Positions 52,738 to 63,496 are shown, counted from the first letter of the stretch. The stretch is DNA of 64,000 nt from Argyresthia goedartella (GCA_949825045.1 OX463818.1:29094906-29158905), one strand, 5' to 3'. Notes: generated by a model not told the origin, from the sequence alone. A program made the numbers and translations.

Positions 52738-53138
52738 GATAGTGGATAAAGGTTATATAATTAAGCTGTAAGCTGTAAATTTGAATAACTACTTTGTAGG
52801 TTTAAGGATCTTGCATGGTTTGGAAACAAAAACAAAAAAAAAAAACCAAAAAAAAAAAAAAAAAACAATTTGTATATATATAGTAATACGAATTAGGATA
52901 AATTGCGGGTAAGCGAGGTTGTATAGTAAGATAGATAAATAAGATAAGACAGGAGAGAACTCAATCGAGTTGTGTAAATATTATATACATAATTGACAGA
53001 TTCATCGGTCGGTGTACATGATTTGAGATGTCCGAACATATAGAGTAGATATGTACAAAGTATGGGTAGCATAGTGGTAATGAGATCCTTGCGCCATGTT
53101 AACTGAGATAAACAGTGTCTCAAGGTCTGGGAGGGGGC
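52738..53138 (+). other. 3' untranslated part of the intact Gypsy with A-run and polypurine tract
   Basis: No gene. An A-rich low-complexity run lies at about 52825-52866. GGGAGGGGGC (53129-53138) directly before the 3' LTR is the polypurine tract. Confidence 0.75.
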
Positions 53139-55345
53139 TGTAATGGTACACGAGAGTCGGTACATTAGATACTTCATTCTGCGTGATAGAGGGCTAGCCC
53201 AACGCCGCGCTGTTTTGAATACGAGAATCGGTTCAGATAACGTTTGGGGGTTTTGCATAGCTTACTGGCAAAGTTTGGAAAAAAAACAGACGCGTGGGTT
53301 CATTCGTGGAATTTCAGTTCAGGTCAGTTTTTTTTGTCGCATTCCTGCGAGATGTGTAGAGATGAGAGCCGATTTGGCTGCGCGTTGAATAAAATTATGA
53401 ATAACTAAATAATGAAAGGTTATTACGGAACGGAGAAAGCTATTATGTAGATTGCAAATATACAATTGCGATTGAGGTATGAGATGGAGGGTTTGACACC
53501 TCTATTTTGAATATCATTCTAGAGGTCTTTTGCTACGCGCACCTAGCGGTCGGGTAATGCTTAATTAATCGCAACAAGCTTTTATTGGTCAGCGATCAAC
53601 AGATTCTGTGTATCGGCAGTACCAAATGATTTGAGTGATAACCTACGGTTGATCGTGGTGAATATGCGTACACACAATTTGTAGAACGGCGGATCTGCAT
53701 GGCATGGTTGAAATTGGACCCTGTGTAGTTAGTGATAAGAAGCTTCGCTTGGGCAGAGCGTATTTGCAAAGGACGCATGTGGGGCATATAAATACCAGAG
53801 CGTGGGAGGGGAATTCATTCAGTCTCTGCGTCTAGCCGCTGTGACAGTCGTCTTCACGAGTTCTAAACAGTTTTGGCTGCCGTGTTACGCGTCAGAACTA
53901 TACGAATTGGTGATTGCGAAGTTTCAGTGGGTTTTCGTGAGTGTCTGAAGCGCCGAGATATACCTCGGTTCCTACCTTTATATCAACCTACCCCTAATTC
54001 CAAAACTATCCTTGGGTCGTTAGGAAAGAACTTGTAAGTCAATTATTCTGAGTCTGAGTCTGGGCTTGGAGCGACCCTAAATTCCTTTTTCCTTCACCAT
54101 AGGGTTCCTGGATTGGCTCTTAGGATATTCGCGGGCTAATCCTCTCCTCATTCCTTTAGAGTAGCGAGTTTTGTAATTCCCACACACACAGTCGTTAAAC
54201 ATTCAAGCACATTCAAATCAAACTCAACCATTTTCGAGTGGTGTCGATAATGGACGTGGTATAACACTAGGTTTTTAGACTAGGCTAGACAGGAGTTTAG
54301 TTGCGGCTAAACCTAGGTTGTCAGGGCATAGGGAGACTGTTTGATCGATGAGGTTCCGCGGATGGAAATAACAAATTCAGAACAAAGTTAAACCGGTGTC
54401 AACACAGTTAACATATACTGTTGATATTTTGACATTTGAGTGTTGTCGGGGACGCGCGAAGAGATCAATTTACAGTCTAAAGTTCATTGTTTAGGTCCGG
54501 GTAGGTGTTTTGCATTGCCTTGGGTCAGATTGGATTCAAGTTGCATTTTAAATTAAATGTAAATTTCGATGGATATCTAATGTGTAAGTTGAGTCGGTAT
54601 ATATGATTTGGCTCAGCCCAGGACGTGCTGCGGCTAGTGGAATTCATAGTTCGGTATTTATCGAATTATGCACTTCGCTATGGTGTGGGTTAGATATCCT
54701 AAAACAATAATGCTTGCGTTTCGATAACATCCAGCTCAAATTGCGCAGAGTTGAAGGTTTCAAAACGTTACGGACCTTTTGAGGTAACCGCTAGTTCAGA
54801 ACCCATTTCGGAACTCAAATCGCAATTGTGTAAACCGGTCTTTTCGGATCGTTATTGCCGTGAACAAAATATATAATTGGAACCACCACAAGCCGCTACG
54901 AGCGAGCACATGAAATATAATTGAGTACTCACGTCGTAAAACTACGACGGATATCTATACTATAACTGTGATCGATCACTAAAACTAAAACTAAAATTAC
55001 AACAAAAGATGTTCCAATGCGCTCATATATACAAAAACCAGATGGTGCCATCACATAAAATATAACAACGATCGTTAAGGCGCAATACACCGCTGACTGA
55101 TGCGAATTACCGGCTCGCGGACATATATGCTTTCTCTGTCTAACTAGAAACTGTAATTTCTGAGCCAAGCTTCGTTCGACTATTGTGCGCCTAACGGATT
55201 TCTCGACGAACGAGAAATTCAGACTTATCATTCTTACTTACAAAACTTACAGCCGAATCGGGTCCTCTCATTTTGGGATAGATAGAATAGACGATCATAG
55301 CTACTGTTAGCGGCGGCTACGACCCTTAGCCCTGGGCCCGTTACA
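53139..55345 (+). repeat. 3' LTR of intact Gypsy (2207 bp)
   Basis: Same length as 45563-47769 and the same sequence wherever compared. Followed by target duplication GTGT (55346-55349). Confidence 0.95.
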
Positions 55346-55349
55346 GTGT

Positions 55350-55457
55350 CTCATAAAATCCGAGTGTACGTAAACTCTTACTTGTCTTTTTAGTATTCGT
55401 TAAAATCTTATCAATTCTTTCTTTAAGATCAATCTGAGACATGCAAAGTTCAGCCAT
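55350..55457 (-). pseudogene. BEL/Pao polyprotein, first 36 codons
   Basis: Begins 'MAELCMSQIDLKERIDKIL' at 55457 on the minus strand, after the BEL leader, and is interrupted by the Gypsy. The frame matches that at 45562 after allowing for the 4-bp duplication. Confidence 0.85.
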
Positions 55458-55527
55458 CTTGATATAACTGATTTGTAGACGTAGTTAAATTCTTAAAAAA
55501 AAAATTTTTTTTTTTTTTTCGAAGTGT

Positions 55528-55745
55528 GAAATTTTACAAGTCTTTTTTTTTAATCGTAATTTTTCTAAGTTCAGAATACACTCTTGAAATTTTACAAGTC
55601 TTTTTTTTTGATCGTGATTTTTCTAAGTCCAGATTACACTCTTGAAATTTTACAAGTCTTTTTATTGATCGTGATTTTTCTAAGTCCAGATTACACTCTT
55701 GAAATTTTACAAGTCTTTTTATTGATCGTGATTTTTCTAAGTCTT
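55528..55745 (-). repeat. Four 57-bp tandem repeats in the BEL leader
   Basis: GAAATTTTACAAGTCTTTTT starts at 55528, 55586, 55643 and 55700, each followed by ATCGT(G/A)ATTTTTCTAAGT. Lies between the PBS and the BEL start codon, where it will be in the genomic RNA leader. Confidence 0.9.
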
Positions 55746-55805
55746 TAGAACACAACTGTAAAATTCTCAAGGTCAAATTTCGCACTCGCACTGTCCCAAA
55801 TACAA

Positions 55806-55823
55806 ATCCGTTTCGAAGGACCA
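55806..55823 (-). promoter_or_regulatory. BEL primer-binding site
   Basis: The minus strand reads TGGTCCTTCGAAACGGAT three bases after the 5' LTR. Cognate tRNA not determined. Confidence 0.65.
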
Positions 55824-55826
55824 CTA

Positions 55827-56037
55827 TGGAGAACTAAAACACTTCACTTTACTTTACTCACTGCACTGTATTTAAGTACTTGTTAAACTCTTAATTAAAA
55901 CTCAACAATTCAAATTACATGTTAGAAATATAAGCTGAGATGAAAACCTTACGATACCGCGAGGCAAAGTACTACCAACGCCATCTAGTGGTGTGGTTTA
56001 AAACTAAACACTTAGTATAATTGACATCATTTAAACA
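55827..56037 (-). repeat. 5' LTR of BEL element (211 bp)
   Basis: Partner of 40196-40406. Carries the second CTCF-like motif at 55978-55991. Target duplication GCTC at 56038-56041. Confidence 0.93.
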
Positions 56038-56041
56038 GCTC

Positions 56042-59000
56042 TGAGTTTGAATCATCAGAATCTGGATGGTCTGTAGAGTTTGTGAGTCATTTAGAAGTGA
56101 ATATTGTTAAATATAATCCTTTACGTGCTGGGTCTCATATACCACTTCCACCAAGAATAAGAAATACTAAATCATGTATAAACATCTGCAATGATGATGA
56201 ATTTTGTTTCGCATGGTGTATTATTGCTCATATTTATCCTGTACAACGAAATAAGAATAGAGTATCATCATATCCCCATTACTCAACAATATTAAATGTT
56301 GATGGTATTACATTCCCTCCAAGCGTAGACGATATAAGAAAATTTGAGAAAAATAATCCCACCATTAGCGTAAATGTTTATGGTTTAGAAAAGCATGACA
56401 CAGTCGTTGGTCCTTTGTACAAAACAGCTAAACGCAAGCTCTTTCATGTCAACTTACTATACATTAGCAGAAATGGTAAAAATCATTTCTGTTTAATTTC
56501 CAATTTTGAACGATTGGTACATAAACAGATAACAAAAAATAGAAAAAAGATGTTTTTATGTGATGAATGCTTCTCGTATTTTGATAGTGAGGATAAATTA
56601 AATAATCATGATTGTGCAAGAGTAAAAACTATTCTACCTGAAGAGAACTCAAAACTAAGGTTTTCTCATTACGAAAGAACACAGAGAATACCCATTGTAA
56701 TATACGGTGATTTTGAAAGTTTATTACGAGAGTGTTCTGATAAAAGTAAATCAGCTTATACAGAGAACATTCAAATACATGAGGCTTCTTGTTTTGCCTA
56801 TTTTATTTGTTGCGATTCAAATCCTGAACTAAATAACTTTGTTTCATACAGAGGACCAGATTGCTCGAAGAAATTTGTAGAATCATTAGTACATGATTTA
56901 CAAACTTTATATGAAATACTAGCAGTTAAAAGGGTAATCAATCCATTGAGTGAGTCACAACAACTTTCTTTTGAAAATGCAAAAGAATGTTATATCTGTG
57001 AAAATGTTTTTTCCGACAATGATGTAAAAGTAAAAGATCATGATCATTTCACAGGTCAATATAGAGGGGCTGCCCACAATAAATGTAACTTGGAAGTTGT
57101 AGATTGTCCATTCATCCCAATCATATTTCACAATTTATCAGGATACGATTGCCATCTATTTATTAATGAGCTATCAAATGTTTTTGGTAGAATTAACTTA
57201 ATACCCAAAACCAAGGAAAAGTATATCTCATTCACAAAATTTATCCCAATAAATGCAGAAAACATTATTCAGATGAAATTTATTGACTCATTTAATTTCT
57301 TGAGTTCAAGCTTAGATAGTTTAGTACGAACTATGAAGTCTGAAGATTTTAAACAGTTAAAATCTTTTTTTAATGATGAGAAATTATTTAATTTGGCATG
57401 TCAGAAAGGGGTTTATTGCTATGACTATGTGGACAAGTGGGATCGGTATGATGAAATACAGCTGCCTGAGAAGTCAAAGTTTTATAACAAACTGACATCT
57501 CAAAATATTACTGATGATGATTACAAACATGCTTTGACTGTTTGGAAAGCTTTTGGGATTGAAACCCTTGGTGAATATACTGATCTATATTTAAAGTGTG
57601 ACGTTTTGTTGTTATGTGATGTATTCGAAAAGTTCCGAAATATGAGTTTAAAATTTTACAAGCTTGAGCCATGTCACTATGTATCATCACCTTCATTAAG
57701 TTGGGATGCCATGCTTTTATACACAAATGTGGTACTGGATTTAATTTCGGATATAGAAATATATCAGCTAATAGAGAAGGGTATACGTGGAGGTCTTGCT
57801 CAATGTTCTCTGAGATATGCTAAAGCGAATAATAAATATCTTCCGAATTACAACTCTAATGAAACAGACAGTTTTTTGGTTTATCTAGATTGTGTCAATT
57901 TATATGGATACGCTATGATGCAGAAACTCCCAATGAAAAATTTTCGATTCTTAGAAACTTGTGAAGTTGAAATGTTTGACCTAAGTAACTTATCAAAAGA
58001 TGACAAAACGGGATACATTCTGGAGGTAGATTTGCATTATCCATCTGAATTGCATGATGACCATTCGGATCTACCCTTTGCATCTGAAAAGTTTACTCCT
58101 TTTGGTAGTAAAAACACAAAATTGATAGCAAGTGTTTATGATAAACATAAGTACATTATACATTATACACACTTAAAGGAATGTCTTGAACATGGTCTGA
58201 TATTATTAAAAATACATAGAATTTTATCGTTTGAGCAAGATAACTTCTTGAAGCCGTATATAATGCTAAATACATTTCTCAGACAGCAGGCGAATTCTGA
58301 TTTTGAAAGAGATTTTTTCAAAAAACAGAACAATTCAATTTTTGGAAAAACAATAGAAAATAAGAGAAAGCATGTTGATGTTAAATTGGTTAACATTTGG
58401 AAAGATAATTCAAATATCACGAATAAGATCATTGGGGCTGAAAAGTATGTAAGTCTTCCAAATTTTAAAGATATTTCGATTTTTTCACAAACTTTAGTAG
58501 CCATTCAATTGCATAAATCAAAAGTAATTCTAGATCGCCCAATTTATGTTGGATTCACCATCTTGGAATTAGCGAAATGTCATATATATAATTTTCACTA
58601 TAATGTGATGAAAGGTCTCTATAAAGATAACATTCAACTTTGTTACACTGACACTGATAGTTTGTTGTATTTGATCAAAACTAGAGACTTTTACAGCGAT
58701 CTCCGCAATAATATCAAACATTTTGACACCAGTAATTTTGAAAAAAATAATATATATAATATACCCTCCAATAATGCTAAAATACCCGGTTACTTTAAAG
58801 ATGAGATGGGTGGTGAGATAGTGACAGAGTTTGTAGGTCTAAGAGCTAAACTTTACTGTATTAAATCGCAAAAAGCTATAATAACTAAAGCTAAGGGAAT
58901 AAAAAAGTGTGTAACCCGAAAACTTAATTTTAAGAAATATAAGGATGCTTTACTTTATAACGAATGTATTAGAGATAATATGTTTATAATCAAATCTCGA

Positions 59001-59123
59001 AAACATAAAATTTATACACAAAGAATAAATAAATTAGTTTTGTCGAGAGATGATGATAAGCGTGTCATTTTAGATGATAATATTTCTACTTTACCTTGGG
59101 GACACTGTGAAACTATATTTTAA
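56042..59123 (+). pseudogene. polB: Polinton DNA polymerase B, main part
   Basis: About 1027 codons, open from the BEL target site to TAA at 59121-59123. Residues counted from 56082. Exonuclease motif I 'VIYGDFESLL' (about 207); an HNH/endonuclease VII-like segment 'CYICENVF' with 'DHDHFTGQYRGAAHNKCN' (about 304-338); exonuclease II 'NLSGYDCHLFI'; polymerase motif A 'YLDCVNLYGYAM' (about 602), motif B 'NNSIFGKTIENKRK' (about 750) and motif C 'YTDTDSLLY' (about 855). This is a protein-primed family B polymerase as in Polintons, adintoviruses and adenoviruses; it replicates the element. Only the BEL insertion breaks it; no other lesion is visible. Confidence 0.93.
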
Positions 59124-59534
59124 CCTTATAACCTTGTCTTCATATACCCTTTAATTAATAGATATAACCTATTACATAAGCAACTAATGGATTGTATGAC
59201 AAATGTTTATCATGTTTATCAGAATAAATATCAAATTATGTTATAAAAAAATGTTTTATTTTTTCTTACTTTAGTAGTCCTAATTCACGATTGCATTGAG
59301 GTAATACGAATTTTGTCCAGCCTTTTATTTTCAAACATTTAAAATTATAACATCTAATTACTTGGTAAGTTCAAGCTATAAAAAATTAAAAACGCAATCG
59401 TTAATTAGTGCTAATCACCTAATAGAAATCTTTGTTAAAATAAAAAAGAATATTTCATTTCAGAAGAATTTTTTATTTGAAATAGGTAATTTGTCATGCT
59501 TATATTTTAGAGACGATACATATTTATCGGAAAC
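59124..59534. other. Polinton intergenic, no gene seen
   Basis: AT-rich gap between the convergent polymerase and the minus-strand small gene. Probably holds both 3' ends. Confidence 0.6.
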
Positions 59535-59984
59535 TTAATAAGGAACATCGTAACAACCACTTCCTTCCCCTAGTTCTTTAGAAATCTTAGAAACAAGGGA
59601 TTCCGCCAATCTTAGCACTTCATCATAGTGCTGGTTTGCTATATACTGCACGCTCACAGTAGGATTGTCATCACTATCTTCTTTATCACTTAAGTCATGT
59701 ATTTGAATTTTTATCATTCGATGTCCCTTTTGCTTTGATTTCTTCATAACAAACGAGGAATTAGCAGGAGTATGAGTGACACGTGTAAAGCGTCTTATAA
59801 CTTTCTTTTTTTTTGCTGCTGCTTCATTTCCGCTCTCCTTATTAACATCTGGGTTTTTTTCATCAGCTTGTGAATGGAATAGCGTGGGATAATTTTTGCT
59901 GATGTAGTCGTCAACATTTTGCACATAATAGTAAGGATTGGTGATCGGCGTGTCTTCTTCAAGATCAATTGTAAGCTCTGCCAT
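59535..59984 (-). CDS. Small acidic Polinton protein, unknown function
   Basis: 149 codons if the second Met, 'MAELTIDLEEDTPI' at 59984, is the start; the frame has an earlier Met at 59999. The only rightward-encoded gene seen in this Polinton that lies on the minus strand. An acidic N-terminus with 'PYYYVQNVDDYI', a Lys run ('AAAKKKKVIRRF'), an acidic Ser/Asp stretch ('DLSDKEDSDDNPT') and a C-terminus ending 'GCYDVPY'. No catalytic motif is recognisable. It stands alone between polymerase and ATPase, with its own promoter likely in 59985-60390. An early regulatory or host-interaction role is only a guess. Confidence 0.6.
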   Translation of the reverse strand: MAELTIDLEEDTPITNPYYYVQNVDDYISKNYPTLFHSQADEKNPDVNKESGNEAAAKKKKVIRRFTRVTHTPANSSFVMKKSKQKGHRMIKIQIHDLSDKEDSDDNPTVSVQYIANQHYDEVLRLAESLVSKISKELGEGSGCYDVPY

Positions 59985-60390
59985 TATCTGAAAACACAAA
60001 AGTATGCAACAATTAGAAAAAAGCTATGAAATCAAAACATGAATAGCTGAAACTGTTATCTATTAGGAAATCAGAAATGGTAGGAGTTAGACTAGGTACA
60101 TAGTAATCATACTTACTTATTTTAATTTAATATGACTGCTCAGATGAGGTGTGCTTTGGACTGGAGCTGTGAAACTTGTATGATGTAATTGGATGTCATA
60201 CTCCCTCTTACTAAGGCCATAAGTAGGCAGCACCTTTTAAAGAATGTAAACAAATCTAAAAACTTCTTATCCAATTACAACACAGTTTTGATGAATTTGG
60301 ATAATTCGGAATCATGTTGCAACTTCTAATCCCATGTATTGAATGCTTATAAATCATGTGATATATTGAAAGCAGATATCATACCTAATA
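59985..60390. other. Divergent intergenic region
   Basis: No gene. Lies between the divergent minus-strand gene and the ATPase, so it should contain two promoters; none was pinpointed. Confidence 0.5.
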
Positions 60391-61077
60391 ATGAAGTTGG
60401 TCAAGCAAGCCGTATCTTTAGAAATTAAGCAAATCAATGCTGGTGCTCCATCCAGATCTTACAGACATGGTGTACTGCTTCCTAATACAATTCGATCCAT
60501 AATATGCGGTCCTTCTAACTGTGGAAAAACAAACATCATGATAACTTTACTAATACATGAAAATGGTCTCAAGTTTCATAATGTCTATCTTTATAGCAAA
60601 ACAGCCTTTCAACCTAAATATTGTTTTCTGAAAGATGTCTTTAGTTTAATTCCTAGTATACATTTCTTTATATTTAAGACCGATAAGGATCTTATTTCCC
60701 CAACTGATGCAAAAAGCAATTCCATCTTCATATTTGATGATGTAACTTGTGAAAATCAGATAAATATTAGAAATCACTACTCGATGGGTAGGCATAAACA
60801 AATAGATTATTTCTATTTATCACAAACTTATTCAAAAATACCGAAACAGCTCATAAGAGACAATGTTAATTTCCTAATTATATTCAGGCAGGATGATATA
60901 AACTTGAAGCATATTTATGATGAACATGTTAATTCTGATATGAGCTGGATTGACTTTAAAAAACTATGTGCTGAGATATGGAAGGAATTATATATGTTTT
61001 TGTTAATAAACAAAGACTGTAGTTTAAAAAATGGTCGGTATAGAAAAGGGTTTGATGTTTTTGTAGAGTTTGATTAA
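60391..61077 (+). CDS. Polinton packaging ATPase (FtsK/HerA-type)
   Basis: 228 codons. Walker A 'GPSNCGKTN' at residues 40-48, Walker B 'IFIFDDV' at 112-118, then 'YFYLSQTYSKIPKQLIRDN' (140-158) with the sensor-like polar residues and a 'FLIIFRQDD' strand. This is the A32-like genome packaging ATPase found in Polintons and related double-jelly-roll viruses, which pumps DNA into capsids. Length is normal for the family and the frame is intact. Its presence implies a particle-forming ancestry. Confidence 0.92.
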   Translation: MKLVKQAVSLEIKQINAGAPSRSYRHGVLLPNTIRSIICGPSNCGKTNIMITLLIHENGLKFHNVYLYSKTAFQPKYCFLKDVFSLIPSIHFFIFKTDKDLISPTDAKSNSIFIFDDVTCENQINIRNHYSMGRHKQIDYFYLSQTYSKIPKQLIRDNVNFLIIFRQDDINLKHIYDEHVNSDMSWIDFKKLCAEIWKELYMFLLINKDCSLKNGRYRKGFDVFVEFD

Positions 61078-61197
61078 AAGGCTGACTTTAAAAAAAAAAC
61101 AATTCAAAAATCAACTTTTTATACATAAATAGAAACCCTGGATAACATTTAAATCATTCCACATCAATAGCTGGAAGACTTAACCAGATTACATAAA

Positions 61198-62142
61198 ATG
61201 AATTCTAAATTGAACTCAAATGTTAAAAAACAGTTAATAGAGTCTGTAAAAGCAATTAAAAGTAAAGCAAAACGGTTACGTGAAGAGGAAAATAACTATG
61301 ATATGAGAACACGAAAAATGTTCAAAGCTATAGTTGATCCTTTAGATACATTGGTTACACTTGGTAGCAATACAAAGTCTATAAGAGAATGTAGTAAAGG
61401 GCACATCAATAAGATAGTTTCATCGATAATACCTGAAAATGATGAAATGTCTCTAGAACTAGCCGACCAAGACTGTAGTAATGAATGTATTAGTAAAATG
61501 GATTACCCAGCAGAAAGCTGTGTTACACCTGTTAAACATAATGATTTTTCTAACGATTTAAGTTTTAGTACCCCAGAACCATTGAGTGAAAATAATAGTG
61601 AATATAGGGAATTGAATATTCCTTTTGGAATACGAAGCGAGAACAATTTGTTATTGATTGGGAATACCGTAGTATCGATTTCAGGGCCGCAAGATGGTAC
61701 AAGAATGATTAGAGTGGGTGATAAGAAATATATGATAACACCAGGAATAGAGCAGTTATTATTAAAGAGTAAACCTGAATTAAAGACCATTACTGAGAGT
61801 GATAAAATTGCTTATAAAGAGATATTACGTTCAACAAATGCTCACAAAAGGGATTTCAATCCTTCTGCACAAATCAAAGGCGATAAGGGTATAAAGTATT
61901 GTAAAATCATTAGACCATTATTCTCTGATAAAAATGTTGAGGATATTAAGCAAGGAGGATATTTAAGACCTCTAAAAAAATATAAAAAAAACACTGACTA
62001 TGTTTATTGGGATGATCCAAATGAGCTAATAGAAAGATTGAAAATTTTAATTGCATCTAAAGATGCTGGAAACACAAGCCATAATAATGAAATAATATCA
62101 ATTATTGAAGAACTAAAAGAAGCCGGCATCATAAAAAAATAA
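61198..62142 (+). CDS. Polinton DUF8207-like protein
   Basis: 314 codons. A basic helical N-terminus ('LIESVKAIKSKAKRLREEE'), a Ser/acid-rich middle, a small beta-rich segment ('GDKKYMITPGIEQLLL') and a conserved C-terminus with 'GGYLRPLKKYK', 'YVYWDDPNELIERLKIL' and 'NNEIISIIEELKEAGII'. That C-terminus is what I recall as DUF8207, present in many arthropod Polintons; function unknown, perhaps structural. It follows the ATPase on the same strand and precedes the fibre-like gene. Confidence 0.7.
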   Translation: MNSKLNSNVKKQLIESVKAIKSKAKRLREEENNYDMRTRKMFKAIVDPLDTLVTLGSNTKSIRECSKGHINKIVSSIIPENDEMSLELADQDCSNECISKMDYPAESCVTPVKHNDFSNDLSFSTPEPLSENNSEYRELNIPFGIRSENNLLLIGNTVVSISGPQDGTRMIRVGDKKYMITPGIEQLLLKSKPELKTITESDKIAYKEILRSTNAHKRDFNPSAQIKGDKGIKYCKIIRPLFSDKNVEDIKQGGYLRPLKKYKKNTDYVYWDDPNELIERLKILIASKDAGNTSHNNEIISIIEELKEAGIIKK

Positions 62143-62195
62143 ATAAAAGCGAATGTTCGTTAAACTATAGCTTAGTTATATTCTTTCAGTTAAAC

Positions 62196-62471
62196 ATGAA
62201 TGTTGATAAATTTGGCCATCATGTTCACAAAAGAATTATAAATACTAAACAACTTGAAAATAGATTTGATCTCCAACATAAAACCTTAAAGCATATTGGG
62301 GAACCAATTGATCCTGCTGACTGCGCCACTAAAAACTATGTTGATAAATTACTTTGTGAACTTACAAAAAAAATAAAAACAGTTGAACAGTTACTTTCTC
62401 AATTGAATAACGATGTTAATAAAGTAGATAGAAAATTAGATGATATTGCACAAAAACAAAAAAGAAAATGA
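62196..62471 (+). CDS. Short fibre-like coiled-coil protein
   Basis: 91 codons. The N-terminus 'NVDKFGHHVHKRI' is shared by small Polinton proteins. The centre, 'LKHIGEPIDPADCATKNYVD', matches the phage tail-fibre signature (a Pro-x-Asp turn, then Ala-Thr-Lys-x-Tyr-Val-Asp). A heptad-like coiled coil follows to the C-terminus ('VEQLLSQLNNDVNKVDRKLDDI'). Probably a trimeric fibre or penton-attached stalk, by analogy only. Its TGA overlaps the integrase ATG in ATGA (62468-62471). Confidence 0.65.
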   Translation: MNVDKFGHHVHKRIINTKQLENRFDLQHKTLKHIGEPIDPADCATKNYVDKLLCELTKKIKTVEQLLSQLNNDVNKVDRKLDDIAQKQKRK

Positions 62472-63400
62472 GCAAACAAACGGTGGTAAATGAAATACAT
62501 AAAAATGCTCGAAAACATTTTCCGCGAAGAAGTGTCATATTAAAAGATATCGATGATTTATGGCAAGCTGATTTAATAGATATGCAATCTTTTTCAAACG
62601 AGAACTCAAAAAATAAATTTATTTTAGCAGTCATCGATTCATTCTCAAAATATGCTTGGGCATATCCACTTAAGCAGAAGAACAAAGAATCTGTTGCTGA
62701 AGCATTTCAAATGTTAATAGATAAGGGACGTATTCCAAAAAACCTACAAACTGATTTGGGTACAGAATTTTATAACACAAGTTTTCATAGTTTAATAAAA
62801 AAATATGGTATAAACCATTATTCCACATATTCTACTAAGAAGGCATCTATAGTAGAAAGATTTATAAGGACGTTGAAAAACAAATTGTATAAGCATTTTA
62901 GTATGAATGGGAATTATAAATGGGCTGATGGTATATTAGATACCGCATTGAGGTCGTATAATGCTTCCTTTCACAGAACTATTGGATTAGCTCCAGATAA
63001 AGTTAATATATATAATAAAAAACAAATTCTGAATAGATACAAAGCACAGCAGAGCAAATTGCAGACCATGAGTCCTCCTAGCAAATTAAAAGTTGGAGAT
63101 TTTGTTAGAATAAGCAAATACAAAGGAACGTTTGAAAAAGGATATACTCCCAATTGGTCAACAGAGGTGTTTAAAATAATAAAAGTTAACAATACAGCTC
63201 CTCCCACATACCTCTTAATTGATGCAAAAAGCCAGCCAATATTAGGGGCATTTTATAAACAAGAACTTCAAATAACTCCGCACCCCGATATTTATTTAGT
63301 TGAAAAAGTATTAAAAACTAAAGGCAATCGTCTATTGGTTAAGTGGCTAGGCTTTTCTTCTAACGAGAACAGTTGGATAGATAAATCTAAAGTTTTATAA
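62468..63400 (+). CDS. int: Polinton integrase with C-terminal chromodomain
   Basis: 310 codons. Retroviral-type DDE core: Asp35 in 'LWQADLIDM', Asp96 in 'LQTDLGTEF', Glu130 in 'ASIVERFIRTLK'. An SH3-like segment comes next ('LKVGDFVRISKYKG', residues 207-220). A chromodomain lies at about 275-310 ('YLVEKVLKTKGNRLLVKW' and the Trp in 'NSWIDKS'), the aromatic cage residues being present. Integrates the element; the chromodomain may direct it to methylated histone H3. The start overlaps the previous stop by ATGA, which suggests coupled or reinitiated translation, or simply separate promoters. Confidence 0.94.
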   Translation: MSKQTVVNEIHKNARKHFPRRSVILKDIDDLWQADLIDMQSFSNENSKNKFILAVIDSFSKYAWAYPLKQKNKESVAEAFQMLIDKGRIPKNLQTDLGTEFYNTSFHSLIKKYGINHYSTYSTKKASIVERFIRTLKNKLYKHFSMNGNYKWADGILDTALRSYNASFHRTIGLAPDKVNIYNKKQILNRYKAQQSKLQTMSPPSKLKVGDFVRISKYKGTFEKGYTPNWSTEVFKIIKVNNTAPPTYLLIDAKSQPILGAFYKQELQITPHPDIYLVEKVLKTKGNRLLVKWLGFSSNENSWIDKSKVL

Positions 63401-63496
63401 CCAGGTCCTATCGTAATAAGTTATCATTCCATTCCAGAGTTCGTTCGAGGATAGTTAACAGCTAAACTATTTTCCTGGTATACCTTTTTTATAATC

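Larger units (their letters stand above)
45559..55349 (+). mobile_element. Full-length, apparently intact Gypsy element
   Basis: 9.78 kb between 4-bp duplications GTGT (45559-45562, 55346-55349). LTRs of 2207 bp each, PBS, leader with a SINE inserted, gag, pol in -1 frame, A-rich tract, polypurine tract. The LTRs agree at every stretch compared by eye, and gag and pol are undamaged, so the insertion is very recent and possibly mobile. No env. Same family as copy A at 15-30 kb. Confidence 0.95.
40192..56041 (-). mobile_element. BEL/Pao element, itself split by a Gypsy element
   Basis: Target duplication GCTC (40192-40195, 56038-56041), two identical 211-bp LTRs, a PBS, a leader with four 57-bp repeats and one long gag-pol frame. 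Without the nested Gypsy the element is about 6.1 kb, a normal BEL length. Identical LTRs and an undamaged frame outside the insertion mean it was young when it was hit. Confidence 0.93.

Noticed and set aside
55534..55824. 96-codon minus-strand open frame
   Set aside because: Translation of the 57-bp leader repeats; upstream of the real BEL start.
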